A DNA stretch of 64,000 bases, from contig KV748212.1 of assembly GCA_001692895.1 (NCBI GenBank), forward strand, positions 868,001-932,000. The letters are read 5' to 3'. The notes beneath the pieces were generated by a model. That model was not told where the DNA came from and ran no database searches. It saw nothing but the letters and a program-made list of their open reading frames with translations. Positions within the stretch are counted from its first letter, which is position 1. Each line of letters begins with the position of its first letter. The DNA is from Cenococcum geophilum 1.58 (lineage: Eukaryota; Ascomycota; Dothideomycetes; Gloniales; Gloniaceae). The translations under genes and the position numbers were made by a program. Positions 1 through 11,077 of this stretch are shown one piece after another.

Positions 1-2827
1 AAACGGGCTAGAATAGCACTGCCCGGTCTTAAAACTAGGCCCCTATATATAATACGCATAGTCCGTATAATACGCAGTTCTTATCACCTGCTAATAATAA
101 GTAAGAAGAAAATATATAAGTAGCTATAATCCTAAAGATAAGAGATAATATAAAGATATAAGAAACCAGCTAAAGAATACCCTAAAAAAAGAAGTAAGAA
201 ATAGCTGGAGATGGTTTATAAATAAGTATACTACTAATCTAAGCCTCCCCCACAATAAAGGTCTCTAAAGGATAGTAAAATAGGTAAAGAAAAAGGCGGG
301 ACGCCTAGTAGAAGACCCACACCTTCCGCCCCTATAAAGACTAGGTAAATTACTGGCTATAAGCGACAATAATAAGAAGGCAAAGATCCTTATAGAAAGA
401 TTTTTCCCTTAACTAGCTTTAGTAGACCTTAGNANTATTANNGGNNAAGNACNNGTNACNCGCCTAAGGGTTAANAGNGANATAATAACTAAAGAAATNN
501 CNAGAACTATTAGCCGCCTTTTAAATAATATAGTACTAGGACTAGATAGGATCCTAAATATAGCCCTAAAGACCTACGGACTACTAATAGCACCTTAGCT
601 TATGGATATAGCTAGAGTATACTATATAATAGGCTATTACCCAAGACTCAGAAGAGCTATAATAACGTTTATCCTATATAAAGAAGGTAAAGCAGACTAC
701 TTATTTCTAGGGAGCTACCGCCCTATTACCTTAGAGAATACCCTTAGTAAGATCTTAAAAAGGGTAATAGCGGATTATATAGCAGATATGGCTAAGAAAC
801 ACGCCCTACTACTATAAAGCTAAATAGGGGCAAGAAAGAACCGCTTAACACTATTAGCACTTATGCTACTCGCTACCACTATTAAATCTACATAGGCGAT
901 GCGAAAGGACTTTATAGTATTAATGCTTAGCCTAGATATTAGTGGCGCCTATAATAACGTACCCTATAAGCGTCTCTTATATATCCTTAGGGTAAAAGGC
1001 TTCTTAGAATATATTATATAATTTATTTAAGGGTTTATAGGTTAAAAAGAAATATTATTAGTCTTTAGCGGATACTAAAGCCCCCCTATTATAGTTGTAA
1101 CAGAAATACTATAAGGATTACCTCTTTTGTTTATACTCTTCCTTTTCTTTATAAGTAACCTGCTTAACTCCTTTAAAGAAGGGGTAACCTAGGGGATAGG
1201 CTTCGTTAATAATATAAACCTAATTATATACGGGCCAATAGCCGTAAAGAATTATAGAATACTAGAGAAAGCTTATAATACCTATATAGAATAGGCAAGA
1301 CGATATAAAGTCTAATTCTTACTAGAGAAATACTAGCTAATCTATTTTATAAGAAAATGTAACTAATCTACAGATCTTTAGTATATAATTCGCATTTAAG
1401 GCTTTAGGGGTTAACTAGTTTAGAGCCTAAGAGTATTAGAAGTATAGGTAGACAGTAAGCTTTAGTGGAGCGTATATACGGCGCAAGCGGCCCGTAAGGG
1501 CTAAGTATAGTATATTATATTATCTAGGATCGTTAACTCTATATAGGGTCTATGCTTCTAAAGGTTACGCCTACTATATATAGCAGTTATCCGGCCAACC
1601 ATGACGGTATTTAGGCTATTAGAGAATTTAAGAAAGGCCCCCCTAAATCGCTCCTTAAACCACTCTAAAAGGTCTAAATAGCTTACCTTTAGAGNATAAT
1701 AGGCGGATATAAGCGAACGGCCACAGGACTGCTTAAGAAGGAAGCTAATATTCCCCCCCTATAACTATATATTAAAGCTACTGCAATATAAAGGGCATAA
1801 AAGGAACGCAACTCTAATATTATAAAGTATATTAAGATACGCCTAAATAAACTATAGAGGGACCCTAGGGCGCCTTATAAGAGAATAAACCAATAACCCT
1901 AAAGTAGGGAAGATATATTAGAGAAATAGGTAAAGAAAATAGAAGAAAAATGGCGCTGCTTTAGGGCTTAGGCCTATATAGAGGAGAAAGGGAGACGCGT
2001 AAGAGGCCAGTAAAGATAACAGTAAGAAAGAGAAAGGAGCTAAAGTAGAGCATGAAAGAACGCTAGGAAACTATCTACCGTAATATAATACTAGCTAGAT
2101 TAACGCTAAAGAGGTGTATAGGAGTTAAAGGTATAGAGGCTAACTAAGGTAAGAGGAACCTAAGCCGTAGTATGGTTAATACTATAGGGGGTAAACACTC
2201 TAAAGCTCTAAGAAGGCCTAATAAAGGTAGAAAATATAATAGTAACACTCTTAAAAACAGGAATAATAGGACTAAAAGACTGGCTCTACTGGGTAGGTAT
2301 CCTAGTAGGTAGCCTAAGATATAAATGTGGCTGGCTAAGATAGATACTAAAATATATAATACTATTATGCCCCTTACGCACTAACTAAGAAGTAATGCTT
2401 TTAGTAGCTAGTATAGAGAACTATAAAACACTGCTCTTAATATAAAAAGGCCTTAAGGCGGTTACCTAGTGGCTTATTAGCTAAAATGTACTAAACCAGT
2501 TCTAGGTTATAAAGGAAATAGTAATAGAGGGTAGGGGGGCGAGCAACGGGCGCCCCCTAATGACTCTATAGTAGTAGAGTAAAGTTTACAATACTAGCGC
2601 GTCCGTAGGCTTATTACGGCAGTAGTGGTTCCTAAAAAGGTTAAAAAGTAAGGTAGTAGGAGCACCACCGGTGACTTGCAGGCGCCTTATAGGCGAGTCC
2701 TAAAAGGCGGGGAGATGGATTACGGGGTTTTCTTAAATAGAGTTTTCTCCCTATATATATAAGGAGTAGTTTATATAGGCTCAATAGGGATCTAAATCGG
2801 ACGTTAAGTAATGAATTATTATTATAT
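1..2827 (+). mobile_element. LINE-A copy 1 (Tad1-like), 5' part outside window
   Basis: This is the 3' half of a Tad1-like non-LTR retrotransposon. It aligns base for base with the ORF2 part of the copy at 3368-8928, entering near the end of the endonuclease. The reverse transcriptase stretch is recognisable around 600-820 (the RPITLENTLSKILKRVIADY block, which is the conserved RPI start of the fingers). The C-terminal Cys/His zinc motif of ORF2 lies near 2310-2390. Then come the family's 3' UTR and a TTA-rich tail instead of poly-A. In-frame TAG/TAA are frequent, as expected from RIP, so it is dead. Scattered ambiguous bases occur at about 433-500 and 1695. Confidence 0.9.
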
Positions 2828-3351
2828 AAATACTTTCTAGGCAGCTTAATATATATTAGTAGCTAAGTAAACACTCTAGCCTAGGTTTAAAATGCTAGGG
2901 AAGTTCTAGTTTTAGTATTTTGCTCTTTAATATCTAGTTTGCACTAAGGAAATCCTAACTCTTTTATTTATTTTTATTATATTATACATTTCTAGAGTAG
3001 TAAAAGCGCTCTAAAAGATAAATTTAGTAATATTTTTATATATAAAAATAAAGGGCCCTAGATAGTTTGCTAGCTTAGAAATAACTATTAGTTATTTCTA
3101 TATAGCTTTTTTTCCTATACCTTATTTCTCCTTATTGCTAAAGAAATAGATAGGGAATTAGTAATTAATAGTTACTCCTATATTTATATTTTAGAAAATA
3201 GGTATTTTATAAGGGTAAACATTATTATATAAACCCACTCCTATAGGAAATTTTTTTATCAGATTGTCTGTATAGGATATAAACACTAATTCGCCTATAT
3301 ACCTTATTTTTTACATATTAAAGTAATATAGGCCAGCCCTTTTCCTTATAC
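2828..3351 (-). mobile_element. Degraded LINE-B-like 3' fragment and AT-rich filler
   Basis: The first 45 bases and a block near 2915-2945 resemble the 3' UTR of the LINE-B copies at 59391 and 59953 (the GGCAGCTTAATATATATTAG block and a TTTGCTCTTTAATATCTAG block), in reverse orientation. The rest is AT-rich and I cannot assign it. It formed the target into which LINE-A copy 2 inserted. Confidence 0.45.
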
Positions 3352-3839
3352 TATATAGCTACTCTAGATCCTACTATATAACTTACCTAGGAGCTCTTGC
3401 TGCACCCAGCCTAAAAAGAACAAAAATAACTAAAAGAACCCTAAAAAAACACCTAGAGAATCCCCCTAAGATATATACATCGCAGGGGAGACACACGTCA
3501 AATGACGGTGGTTTATACTCGCGTGCGCCCACTAAAACCACGCCTAGTAATGGCCCTCTATAATAAGAACGGGCGAATACCACACTATAAAACAAAAAGA
3601 CCTCTATTAAGAAGGCATCTAATAAAATATAAAGCCTATTAAACGCGTCTAGTATCTGTAGTTATAGGGGAGCAACCGTTAGCTATAATGAACTAATATA
3701 GCTAGTAGAATGGCTCCGCCAATCTAGCGTACCTTAGGCGCCCCTCTAGTAAACCCTTAACTAAATCCTCTAATAGCTAAGTAAAATTAAAAATAAATAA
3801 AACCCCTTCCTACCGGCGAACCGCACCTAGGCCGCCGTA

Positions 3840-5263
3840 GCTGCGCCTCTATAGTATAGGGAGCCTACCCCCCTAAAGATAATATCTGGATATATAATTA
3901 TAATATAACTAAATATAAAGAAAGCAGAGGGGCTTAGGGGATAATTAGAAACAGAAGTCCTTATAGAAATTTGTAAAGAGGTCTATAACGCCGTTATAGT
4001 CCAATACTTTAGGAGTGGAGATATTAGAGTTACCTTAAGGGACTAATAGGTAAAGGAATAAGCTGTAAGGGTAGGGGACAGGCTAGGAGAACGTATTAGT
4101 ATAAAAGTGCTCTATAAAGATTACCCAGTTAAAGTCCTAGTGGTTCCCCTAAGCCTTAGGGTAAAAAAGGGACGCTAGGCGGATAATACGGCAACTATAT
4201 ATAAGATAGTAAAACAAACGGAACGCCTTATACTAGGACTTAAGATCACCTAAATCTAATAGCTTTAATAGGAAAATGCAAACTAAGTATATAATAAGAA
4301 TAATAAAAGAATATAAGGGTTGCTAGAGACTTGCTAGGGAGACGCTGGTTAAACGCATGGCTCCCTTATTATTAGTACACATATACTAGAAATGCAAAAA
4401 CTTTTTATCTAAAAAGGTATTATTATAAATGGCCTTATATACGACGTAAGGCTCTATAACTATAAACTCCGCCTAAAATAATACTACCGCTATATATAAT
4501 AGGGACACACCTAATTTACATGCGCAGTATAGGTGTGCTACGGCTACTGTATAGGCCCCTATAATACAAGAAACTGCTTAAATTAAGACTAAACAAAATG
4601 CGTAAACTGCTACTAAAGCATATATAAGGCGTAGGAGAGAGGAGACTGCATTAAATACAGGAGACGGAAGGTAAGGGCTTAATAGCTACGGGAATAACTG
4701 TATGCTAGGTTATATAAATAAAAACAATAGGCGATAAGCTAGGGGGGCGTAGGTGCCTTTTTAGCATTTCCTACCTTTAATACCGGGGGGCTAGGCTAGC
4801 TATCCCAAGCCTTAATAAGCTAGAAGTGTCGCCGCGCGATATTACTAGACTATATAGGGATATAAGGGTTATAGGGGATATAAGGGAGAGAACGCCCTAT
4901 AGGAAGACTATTATGGATAGCTATAGCAAGCTTAAGACCAGGATAATTAAGAATTAGACTTAACGCGGCAAATATAACATTTATAGCCGACTTTTAAAGG
5001 GTATATAGCTAACTAGTAAGAATAGGGAAGGAACTAGAGATAATAATAGATTTAGATATAGAAGCGCTACTAGAAACACAAGATACGGGAATAGAAAGCT
5101 CTATATAAAATAAGTAGTAACTAGGATATAGATATAAGAGATAGAAGCTCTAAATATCCTAAAGAAAGTAGAAATAGAGGAAGTAAGGAACAAAGGAGAG
5201 GCGAAGGACCCCCACTGGGGGTCCGCTACCTATCCATTATACAGTATAACTGCGGTAATATAA
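3840..5263 (+). pseudogene. LINE-A ORF1 (gag-like, CCHC knuckles), degenerate
   Basis: ORF1 of the Tad1-like element encodes an RNA-binding gag-like protein. The core is readable near 4080-4240 (KVLYKDYPVKVLVVPLSLRV, followed by an ADNTATIYKIVKQTERLI block). Cysteine clusters follow at about 4500-4660, matching the family's three knuckles (GHTQ...C; CYGYC...PYNTRNC; KCVNC...KAWERGDC). One histidine of the second knuckle reads as Tyr. In-frame stops are dense and fit CAG/CAA-to-TAG/TAA change. The start is uncertain because the N-terminal codons are too eroded. Confidence 0.75.
5206..5224 (+). promoter_or_regulatory. Hairpin at ORF1/ORF2 junction of LINE-A
   Basis: A perfect 8-bp stem (GGACCCCC / GGGGGTCC, loop ACT) lies just before the endonuclease frame of ORF2 opens. 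ORF1 and ORF2 overlap here in different frames. The same hairpin, slightly eroded, recurs at the same place in the other copies that reach this point (near 22160-22178, 34884-34902, 52896-52914, 57163-57181). A role in coupling ORF2 translation to ORF1 is inference. Confidence 0.5.
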
Positions 5264-8200
5264 ACCACCGTCTTATAAGGCCCTTGCTAGACAGCTTAGA
5301 CCTAGAGAAATACCATATCCTTACTATATAAGAGCCGTATTATAATGCCTACATATAATTAATATACTGCCCCTAAGGATTCCAGCTCCTATATAAACCA
5401 AAAGCAGCCATATATGTGTGCTTTATAATTAGCAAAGCTATCAGCCTATTCTTATAGTTATAGCAGGCAGTTAACCCAAATATTGTAGTTATAATAATCT
5501 AGACATATAGGGGACCGGTTTAGATTATTAATATATATAACCCTAGGGTTAAAGGGGTCCTATAAACAGAGAATATTATATTAGTAATAAGCTTACTAAA
5601 AACCGAAGATATAGAGTCTATCCTATTAGGAGACATAAACCTCTACTACCCGTGGTGGGGGGGTATCTATATTGCTGCTAAATAATAGGTAGAGTGCCTA
5701 CTAAAAGCTATAGATACTTAGGGCCTTAAGCTAGCTACCCCCCTAGGAGCAATTATATAGCAACAAGGCACCGCTAGAGGTATAATTGACCTTATATTTA
5801 TGGATAAAGGCCTATATTAGAGACTCGAAAGGTATAACCCTAAAAAAAAACAGGCACTCGCTTTAGACTATATCTCTATCTAAATATAGCTAGATCTAGA
5901 TATTAAGGTATAATTAAATAGCAAAAGATATATAATAAGAAAGCTTAAGATAAATAGCTTCCTTAATATAGTTAAATAATAACTTTAAGACCTAGAAGAA
6001 ATCTACCTAATACTAAATAAGCGAGGCTTAGTAGCTACCCCTAAGGAAATTAACCAAAGACTAGAAAGGATCTAGGCAGCAATTAAAAATAGGTTAGAAG
6101 AGCACTACCTAGTCTTAAAAGCGGGCCCCTACGCGCGACATACATAGTCCGCATAATGCGCGGTTCTTATCGCTAGCTAATAATAAGCAAGAAGAAAATA
6201 TATAAGTAGCTATAATCCTAAAGATAAGAGATATTATAAAGACATAAGAAACCAGCTAAAGAATACCCTAAAAAAAGAAGTAAGGAATAGCTAAAGACGG
6301 TTTATAAATAAGCATACTATTAACCTAAGCCTCCCCTATAATAAAGGTCTTTAGAGGATAGCAAAATAGGTAAAAAGAAAGGCAGGACGTCTAGTAGAAG
6401 ACCTATACCTTCCGCCCCTATAAAGACCAGATAAATTACTAGCCATAAGCGACAATAATAAGAAGGCAAAAATCCTTATAGAAAGATTTTTCCCCTAACT
6501 AGCTTTAGCAGACCTTAGCGATATCACAGGCGAAGTACCGGTGACTTACTTAAGGGTTAACAGTAATATAACAACCGAAGAAATGGCCAGAACCATTAGC
6601 CGCCTTTTAAATAATATAGTACTAGGACTAGATAGGATCCTAAATAAAGCCCTAAAGACCTACAGACCACTAATAGCACCTTGGCTTGCGGATATAGCTA
6701 GAGCATACTTTGTAATAGGCTACTACCTAAGACTTAGAAAAGCTATAACAACATTTATTTTACGTAAAGAAGGTAAAGTAGACTACTTATTTCTAGGGAG
6801 CTACCGCCCTATTGCCTTAGAGAATACCCTTAGNAAGATCTTANAAAGGGTAATAGCGGANNANATANNANACANNGNNNAGNAANACGCCCTACTACTA
6901 TAAAGCTAAATAGGGGCAAGAAAGAACCGCTTAACACTATTAGCACTTACGCTACTCGCTGCTACTATTAAATCAGCATAGGCGATACAAAGGGACTTTA
7001 TAGTATTAATGCTTAGCCTAAATATTAGTGGCGCCTATAACAACGTACCCTATAAGCGTCTCCTATATATCCTTAGAGTAAAAGGCTTCCTAAAATAGAT
7101 TATATAATTTATTTAAGGGTTTATAGGCTAAAAAGAAATATTACTAGTCTTTAGCGGATACTAAAGCCCCCCTATTATAATTGCAACAGGAATACTATAA
7201 GGATTACCCCTCTTGCCTATAATTTTCCTTTTCTTTATAAGTAACCTACTTAACTCCTTTAAGAAAGGGGCGACCTAGGGAATAGGCTTTATTAATAATA
7301 TAAACCTAATTATATACGGGCTAATAGCCGCAGAGAATTATAGAACGCTAGAGAAAGCTTATAATACCTATATAAAATAGGCAAGATGATATAGAGTTTA
7401 ATTCTTACTAGAGAAGTACCAGCTAATCTATTTTATAAGAAAACGTAACCAATCTACAGATCTCTAGCATATAATTCGCATCTAAGGCTTTAGGGGTTAG
7501 CCAGTTTAGGGCCTAAGAGTATTAGGAGTATAGGTAGACAGTAAGCTCTAATGGAGCGTATATACAGCCTAAGCGGCCCATAAGGGCTAAGTATAGTACA
7601 TCGCATTATCTAGGATCGTTAATTCCATATAGGGCCTATGCTTCTAGAGGTTACGCCTACTATACACAGCAGTTGTCCGGCCAACCATAACGTATAGGTC
7701 CAGTATTTGGGCCATTAGAGAATCTAAGAAAGGCCCCCCTAAATCGCTCCTTAAACTACTCNAAAAGGTCTAAATAGCNTNNCTCTANAGTATAANAGGC
7801 GGATATAAGCGAANNGCCACAGCACTGCTTAAGAAGGAAGCTAATATTCCCCCCCTACAACTATATATTAAAGCCGCTATAATATAAAGGGCGTAAAAGG
7901 AATATAACTCTAATATTATAAAGTATATTAAGACACGCCTAAATAAACTATAGAGGGACCCTAGGGCGCCTTATAGGAGAATAAACTAATAACCCTAAAG
8001 TAGGGAAGATATATTAGAGAAACAGGTAAAGAAAGTAGAAGAAGAATAGTGCTACTTTAGGGCCCAGGCCCATATAGAGAAGGAAGGGAGACGCGTAAGA
8101 GGCCAGCAAGGACAACAGTAAGAGAGAGAAAAGAGCTAAAGTAAAGCATAAAAGAACGCTAGGAAACTAACTACCGTAATATAATACTAGCTGGACTAAC

Positions 8201-8700
8201 GCTAGAAAGGTATATAGGAGTTAAAGGTATAGAGGTTAACTAAGGCAAGAAGAACCTAAGCCGTAGCATGGTTAACACTATAGGGGGTAAACACTCTAGG
8301 GCTCTAAGAAGGCCTAATAAAGGCAGAAAACATAATAGCAATACTCTTAAGAATAGGAGTAATAGGACTAAAAGACTAGCTCTACTAAGTGGGTATCCTA
8401 GTAGGTAGCTTAAGATGTAAATATAGCTGGCTAAGATAGACACTAAAGCACGTAATACTGCTATGCCCCTTACGTACCAACCAAGAAGTAATACTTTTAG
8501 TAGCTGGCATAGAGAACTATAAGACACTGCTCTTAATATAAAAAGGCCTTAAGGCGGTTACCTAGTGGCTTATTAGCTAAAATATACTAAACCAGTTCCG
8601 GGTTACAAAGGAAATAGTAATAAAAGGTAGGGGGGCGAGCAACGGGTGCCCCTTAATAACTCTATAGCAGTAGAGTAAAGTTTGCGATACTAGCGCGTCC
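5225..8700 (+). pseudogene. LINE-A ORF2 (endonuclease, reverse transcriptase), degenerate
   Basis: ORF2 holds, in order, an AP-like endonuclease at about 5230-5900 (IIQYNCGNINHRL at its start; LLGDINLYYPWWGG with the catalytic GD-x-N, near 5620-5660), a reverse transcriptase at about 6400-7400 and a C-terminal Cys/His motif near 8410-8480 (RCKYSWLR, then KHVILLCPL). In the reverse transcriptase the RPIALENTL block is at about 6800 and the catalytic YxDD position now reads FINNIN near 7290, so both aspartates have become asparagine. The longest uninterrupted piece is 6541-6903. The rest is broken by many TAG/TAA codons. Ambiguous bases cluster at 6834-6890 and 7762-7815. Confidence 0.85.
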
Positions 8701-8944
8701 GTAGGCTTATTACGGCAGTAGTAGTTCCCAAGGAGGTTAAAAAGTAAGGTAGTAGGAGCACTATAGGTAACTCACAGGCGCCTCGCAGGCGCCCTATAGG
8801 CGAGTCCCAAAAGGCAGGGAGATAGATCACGGGGTTTTCTCAAATAGAGTTTTCTCCCCATATGTATATAAGGAGTAGTCCGCGTGGGCCCAATAGGGAT
8901 CCGAATCGGACGTTAAGCAATGAATTATTATATAGCTACTCTAG

Positions 8945-9392
8945 CGCATCCGCGGTATACCTATATGGTAGTTATAGTAGTTATAGTAGTTATAGTAGCC
9001 TATAGTAGTTTAATATGCCTACTTATTTAGGCCTATATCCTAGTTTTCTAGTATCTTTTATCCCTTTTATAAATAGTTAGCAATAACAGAGGGGATTTTA
9101 CTGGTTTTTTTGGGATATTTTATAATAGGATTGGCCTAAATACTAGTCCGCCCGCTAGCGGTCTATATAAGAGTGTCCTTTTAAAGTTAGTATACTTTCG
9201 CACGGCTTAGAAGCCTTTTATAGCCTCTAGTTTTACGCCTCTCTTTATTGTTTTTACCGGCATGGATATAAGCTGCTATTTATAGGGGTTATAACTCCCA
9301 TCTTATATACCTACTAGCGTAAATTATACTAAGGCGTTATAGCTGTATTCTATAATATAGAAGCGATATACCTTTTATAGTTAAGGCCTAGC
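8945..9392. other. Unassigned AT-rich segment, 9-bp tandem repeat
   Basis: This stretch lies between LINE-A copy 2 and Gypsy2 and would have been continuous with 38741 onward before Gypsy2 inserted. It contains three to four copies of GTAGTTATA at about 8969-9000, and a TATA-like block (CTATATAAGAG) near 9162 that could be the promoter of an old LTR. I found no matching partner repeat, so no element is named. No coding potential is visible. Confidence 0.4.
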
Positions 9393-9694
9393 TATAAGGG
9401 CGCGGAGAGACTTCGGGAAGATTTAAAGGAACGATATAAATTCTATCTAAATCTAAGGGTATATAGTTCTCGCTAAGAATAAGACATTACGTAAAGAAGA
9501 GAAAGGAATAACAAGAGAATCATATAATTAAATAGTTAGGGGCTTAGTGGTCAATGCGTGCGTATATATATACGCAGTCTTTAACGGACTTCGGTAATTT
9601 AATTAATCTAGCAGATTTTGGTTAAAGCGTTAGAATTTATCTATTAAGTGTTTTATTAAGACATTCCTACTATAACTAGGCTAGTCCCGTTATA
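9393..9694 (-). repeat. Gypsy2 LTR (3' LTR)
   Basis: This is the 302-bp long terminal repeat on the low-coordinate side. It pairs with 38434-38735; the two differ at about 25 positions by my count, all transitions, as RIP would leave. The short terminal inverted repeats are of TGTAA...TTACA type. A 16-bp palindrome GCGTATATATATACGC sits at 9560-9575 and looks like part of the promoter. Confidence 0.92.
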
Positions 9695-10531
9695 GTACCC
9701 CCCTTTTTAGCTAAAGGTCTAAATAATTTAATTTTGGTTAAGACTTATAACTTATTATATATTATGTTTTTACGTCGGGTAGTAGTATAGGGTTTTACTA
9801 ATTCTATTGTTAAATGGACCAATTAGGATTTTCCATCCCCGGGATAGAAAATCACTATTGGCTTGGTTAAGGCGGTAAGCAGAACTAACATCTTTGTAGT
9901 AGGTCTTAGTAAGGCGAATTTAACTAATTAGATAACTTTAACCGGCGGTTAAAGTTTCTTAATATTTTGCGTATTACGTAATTATATCACGAATGTTATA
10001 ACGTATTTTAAGTCTTTTTTAATTTTAAGCTTCCTGCTATCGTGTTTTATATATTTATATTAGGTAGTAATTATTTACTTTTATATTATGTCTATCTAGC
10101 TAAAGTAGGCCGCAAAGGATGGTCCTTATAGAATTCTTTTACTAGGGAAGGCGTATTAGTCTTAATCTGGTTATAGGTTTCCTAAGTTTATATTTTATAT
10201 CCTTCCTATTTAATAAGAAGTTTAAATTATTTAGATTATATCTTCTATTATTATATATTATTAATTAAGTTAATAAAGTAAGAACCGTTGCCGTTATTAA
10301 CAATTATAGGAGGTAGCAGTGGTACTTCGCAAGTTATAGGTTTACCCTTTAAGGGTTATAGCAAGTTTACATAAAACGTTAAATATAATTTTATTTTAGT
10401 CGGCAGTTTAAGTTTATAAGCATATAGGCTTAGTTTCTTCTTAACTTAGTATAGGCCCGTAAACTTCTAGTCTAGTTTCTTTAAGGGTTATTAAGTCTTT
10501 AGGTTTTATATATTTAGGTAAACTATATTAC

Positions 10532-11077
10532 TATTACAGTGCTGTAATAAAGTAGACTAAATAACTACGTTATAGTATAAAGAGGGAAAGAAGGTAGAAA
10601 GGGGGTATTTGTTAATAATAAACTCTAATATTGCTTATGTAAGCATTATATAAGAACCCTAGAAGAACCCTATGGCTTTACGCGGTATATTAAATGGTAT
10701 TAGCTAGTGTATTAACTAGTATATTAGATGGTATTAGCTAGTATATTAGCCAGTATATTAGGTAACGTATTACCTAGTATATTAGGTAACGTATTAGAAT
10801 ATAAGACGGAACGTAGACGTTCCGGAACTAGGGTCTTCCAGGTATATAGAGACTTAATCCCCTATAAATAGACATTATCAATTGCATCAAGTTCATCCAC
10901 TTCACTTACTTCACTACATCGTTCACCCTGTCGTCCTCCGACCTCCACTTACGTAAATTAACAGTATTGTATATAAATAGTAGGGCCGGCCGTTAAGTCG
11001 CTAGTGGTGGGCTAGCCAATAGTAGGAAATAGTACAAGACAGTATAAAACAGTATGCGTTAGGTTAGTGCTGTAATA
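10532..11077 (-). repeat. Gypsy1 LTR, low-coordinate copy
   Basis: This long terminal repeat of about 546 bp shares both ends with the LTR at 17614-17800 and has matching terminal inverted repeats (TATTACAG / CTGTAATA). The two LTRs differ in length. The longer one contains a run of short AT-rich tandem motifs (CTAGTATATTAG-like) at about 10680-10800. Confidence 0.88.

Larger units (their letters stand above)
3368..8928 (+). mobile_element. LINE-A copy 2, full length (Tad1-like LINE)
   Basis: This is a full-length non-LTR retrotransposon of about 5.56 kb. It is bounded by a 16-bp target-site duplication TATATAGCTACTCTAG at 3352-3367 and 8929-8944. The order is 5' UTR, ORF1 (gag-like with zinc knuckles, about 3840-5260), ORF2 (AP endonuclease, reverse transcriptase, C-terminal zinc motif, about 5225-8700), and 3' UTR ending in a short TTA tail. 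The family-wide 5' end begins GAGCTCTTGC at 3391. About 23 extra bases precede it inside the duplication. It is RIP-mutated throughout and non-functional. No RNase H domain is visible, unlike LINE-B. Confidence 0.93.

Noticed and set aside
8945-9392. Possible LTR of a further element (TATA-like block and repeats), perhaps paired with 38741-39200
   Set aside because: No matching second copy or terminal inverted repeats could be found by eye.
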